Notes under the pieces: model-generated | Told to the model about the DNA's origin: nothing | The model's database searches: none | The model's input: the letters and a program-made list of their open reading frames with translations, nothing else | From: Sarocladium kiliense | Lineage: Eukaryota > Ascomycota > Sordariomycetes > Hypocreales > Sarocladiaceae | Length of the DNA stretch: 64,000 nucleotides | Direction of reading: 5' to 3' | NCBI GenBank assembly: GCA_030734395.1 | Contig: JAUZTG010000044.1 | Location: 1,426,001-1,490,000 of the forward strand | Shown: positions 61,681 through 64,000 of the stretch, in pieces | Numbering within the stretch: position 1 is the stretch's first letter | Layout: the number at the start of each line of letters is the position of its first letter | Position numbers and translations under genes: made by a program

Positions 61681-63189
61681 TTATACAGATATCTGAATCC
61701 CAAGAATCTGAGAGCATGCTGCAATACTCCTCTTTTCCATGTCTTTATACAACTCCTCTGCATCAAATATTCTGCATCCAATTATATTTTCAAGACCTTC
61801 AATGTCCTTACACCCCGTGTCTTCAGAAGCAGAATACGTAGTCTGGCCCCCATTCTTCGCGAGAGGGTTGTCCAGGTTCGAACGGAAGATGCCGGCGGCC
61901 GACAGGGGGAGAAAGTCTTCGTATGTGATTGGGATTGCTTCCAGTCTGCCCGTCTCAACTAGCTCATCCAGCGACAGTATCGGCCACTCATCTGGAGACA
62001 GATTTGTGCTGGCGGGTCCGGCCGCTTGAGGGCAGTAGTATGTGAAGTGAACAAGCCGTTGTCGGCGAAGCTCTTGCCAGGTATCGGGATATTCCGTAAA
62101 GACCATGGCGAGATTCCGATCATACGTCTCTCGTGCGCGACGTTGATCCGCATCTGTTCCTTCTGCAACTGATACATGTCTCGCAGACTCACGAGCTTTT
62201 CTTATAAGCCTGTCGTACAGCAGCCTTCCTGAACGCGTGACCGCTGCGCCACGCTCCTCAATTTCTCCAAATCGCGCCCGATGCGATCCAACATTCCTCA
62301 GGCTTTGTGGCTGGCTCGCCTGTCCAGAGAACTTTATCGCCTCTTCGACGGCCAAGAAGCTCGTCTGGCGAAGTAGAACAGGGCATTTTCGAGGAGGAGG
62401 CCCCTCAATATGCTCCTTGACTTGCAGACCCTCTTCTTCCATGGCGACTTGCGCAGCAGTAATGTCCAAGGTTCGAGGTGTAAGATGGTTGATGTGACAG
62501 CTGGTGAAGCAGGCTATATCAGCCAACACGGGATGTTCAGATCGCAGAACCTCGTACTCCGCCTGTGTAGTAATGGTAGTGCCCTTCCACTGAAAGACTT
62601 TCAGTGCTTCGCGTACAAAGGCCGTGCTTTGTTCGATAGTAAGTCGCCCGCCTTGATCGGCTGCCTGGTTGAGAAGGGCAAGAAGTTCCGGACTGAAGAT
62701 ATTGCGCCTTTGCAAGATGTTCGAGGCAAGCTGTCTCGTCTCTGGATTCTTGATGAGCTCAGGGCGCAAGACCGACGTGAAGATCCGAAACGGGTTCTTC
62801 TGCAGTGCCTCGCGGTTCACGGGTCTGAAGCAAGTTGCGTGCATGGGGAGGTCGGCCTCGCTCTGCGACAGGTCGTAGTAGCCTACAGGGAAAAGGCCCA
62901 GTAAGCGAAATATAGCACTGATTGTTCGCAGCTCTGCGGCAGTGCCGACGCGGATTGCGCCGTGCCGCTCAATGTTCAGTCTCGGGTGGCAGGCATCTCC
63001 GAACCGCATTACCATAACCTGTGCATCCAGGGTTCCAACGCGGACAGAAGCGTTGACATTGTCAACGATGCGTACAAGGGTTCCATATAAGGGCACCTCT
63101 CGTTTGTACATGTCCGATATGGCTAACGTGAACTGGGTTCTTATATCATCGCAAGCAGCCCACTGTTCCGGGTTTCGTTGCGCAGGCAT
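61681..63189 (-). CDS. DUF1338 / 2-oxoadipate dioxygenase-decarboxylase (HglS, YdcJ) family protein
   Basis: A single exon of 502 residues. Diagnostic segments of DUF1338 are present: RLNIERHGAIRVGTAAELRTI with a metal-ligand histidine, VGYYDLSQ, FRIFTSVLRPELI, and CHINHLTPRTLDITAAQ with His232 and His235. YEDFLPLSAAGIFRSNL comes near the C-terminus. Bacterial HglS uses Fe(II) and O2 to convert 2-oxoadipate to D-2-hydroxyglutarate; the fold is of the vicinal-oxygen-chelate type. In lysine catabolism this step leads to 2-oxoglutarate. Here the gene stands at the end of a nicotinate cluster whose own product is 2-hydroxyglutarate. Whether the fungal enzyme uses 2-oxoadipate or a pathway-specific 2-oxo acid is unknown. 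No intron was seen. The ATG at 63189 is the first in frame. Confidence 0.82.
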   Translation of the reverse strand: MPAQRNPEQWAACDDIRTQFTLAISDMYKREVPLYGTLVRIVDNVNASVRVGTLDAQVMVMRFGDACHPRLNIERHGAIRVGTAAELRTISAIFRLLGLFPVGYYDLSQSEADLPMHATCFRPVNREALQKNPFRIFTSVLRPELIKNPETRQLASNILQRRNIFSPELLALLNQAADQGGRLTIEQSTAFVREALKVFQWKGTTITTQAEYEVLRSEHPVLADIACFTSCHINHLTPRTLDITAAQVAMEEEGLQVKEHIEGPPPRKCPVLLRQTSFLAVEEAIKFSGQASQPQSLRNVGSHRARFGEIEERGAAVTRSGRLLYDRLIRKARESARHVSVAEGTDADQRRARETYDRNLAMVFTEYPDTWQELRRQRLVHFTYYCPQAAGPASTNLSPDEWPILSLDELVETGRLEAIPITYEDFLPLSAAGIFRSNLDNPLAKNGGQTTYSASEDTGCKDIEGLENIIGCRIFDAEELYKDMEKRSIAACSQILGIQISV

Positions 63190-64000
63190 CTTGATGGCGA
63201 TTGAATTAGGTGTCTGTGACTTGAATCGTTTTGCAGCAAGGCCAATCGTTCAGATAAAGATCATAAACCAAGACATTCGAAGCTTTGATTTATGGACCTT
63301 ATCATGGTTATCCGATGCCGGACCAGCAGGGATAACGCTCAGGAATCATATCGAGGCCGATGCTGGGCAATATGCCTACTGGACCGCTATCATTCGCCTT
63401 CGAGACTAAACCGCAATGTTTCCTCGGGTGTGAATACGTCACCAACCAATCGCACTGTGGGTAGGAGTATTCCGGATTCATGAGATCGCCACCTATTCAC
63501 TTTGCACCGATTGAGCTGTGGACATAGTAAGGCAACGCAAGGATGCCAGGTGGGTATAGCGGCCGCACGATTGGCGGCTCCTCGGGAAGATGCCGACCAT
63601 CTCGGTTGTATCTAACTTAGAAGCTCAATTGCCAACATCCGATGATCAGCTTCTAACTTGGCATTACTGGGCGAAAGAAGTATACGGGTCTTGTAGATAG
63701 AATTGTGAGAGAGATTATAAAGCGATGTGTTCATATAGACTCCGTATTGTGCTAATAGTTTCGCAACCAACTATATGCTAGGTCTATACAGTACTGACTG
63801 GCTCCGCATCCCTGACAAACTCTATGATGAAGACAACAACTTTCGACCAATGCCGTCGTTTCGGCACTGATGCCTGTAGGTCATACACACTGCCCCTTCT
63901 AACCATTCGATTCCCAGTACATGACCGCAGCTAGAACTGATAGCGTGTTGGCTAGATGGACTAGAGCGGCTCTTGCGATTGATTCAAGCCACAGTCCAAA
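63190..64000. other. Right-end intergenic region
   Basis: The last 811 bases contain only short frames without motifs. They include the promoter of the DUF1338 gene. Confidence 0.4.

Noticed and set aside
1..64000. tRNA genes, CRISPR arrays, insertion sequences or transposon terminal repeats
   Set aside because: None recognised by eye. CRISPR would not be expected in a fungal genome. A tRNA or repeat search program would be needed to exclude small or decayed copies.

Overview
The window is nuclear DNA of a filamentous ascomycete (Pezizomycotina). Its genes carry many short introns (about 50-145 nt, GT..AG with CTGAC/CTAAC branch sites), some are monocistronic neighbours on opposite strands, and the families present are typical of these fungi: Zn2Cys6 and fungal-domain transcription factors, an amadoriase-like oxidase and an allantoate-permease-type MFS. 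I could not place it to class. All gene models were spliced by hand. Every model gives an uninterrupted reading frame, and several junctions are fixed by conserved motifs.

Left part (1-22.6 kb) is gene-poor. It holds an EgtD/EasF-type methyltransferase (4405-5486), a Fungal_trans_2-type regulator without a visible DNA-binding domain (5724-8154, minus), a C2H2 zinc-finger protein (12198-13443), an amadoriase/sarcosine-oxidase-like flavoenzyme (16100-17682) and a secreted type-B carboxylesterase (20593-22620, minus). Long intergenic stretches separate them.

Middle part (23.9-50.9 kb) is a dense catabolic cluster that I recognise as a nicotinate-degradation (hxn) cluster. In order it holds: cyclic-imide hydrolase hxnM, a molybdenum-cofactor sulfurase (hxB-type), molybdenum hydroxylase hxnS, Fe(II)/2-oxoglutarate oxygenase hxnY, amidase hxnN, phenol-monooxygenase-like hxnV, MFS transporter hxnZ, old-yellow-enzyme hxnT, 6-hydroxynicotinate monooxygenase-like hxnX and the C2H2/fungal-domain regulator hxnR. 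From what is known in Aspergillus nidulans, HxnS hydroxylates nicotinate to 6-hydroxynicotinate. HxnX then makes 2,5-dihydroxypyridine, HxnT, HxnV and HxnY work on the ring, HxnM opens a cyclic imide, and HxnN removes the amide nitrogen to give 2-hydroxyglutarate. The sulfurase supplies the terminal sulfur that HxnS needs. The short-chain reductase HxnW is not in the window.

Right part (51.6-63.2 kb) continues with genes of catabolic type: a SnoaL-like small protein, a secreted SMP-30/gluconolactonase-like protein, a Zn2Cys6 regulator, an anion:cation-symporter MFS (TNA1/DAL5 type), a cyclase-family amide hydrolase and a DUF1338 (2-oxoadipate dioxygenase/decarboxylase, HglS-type) enzyme. They may extend the nicotinate cluster or form a second one beside it. 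The most notable points are the MoCo sulfurase inside the cluster, the HglS-type enzyme at its edge, an 8-nt micro-exon in hxnN, and a start codon split by an intron in the SnoaL-like gene.
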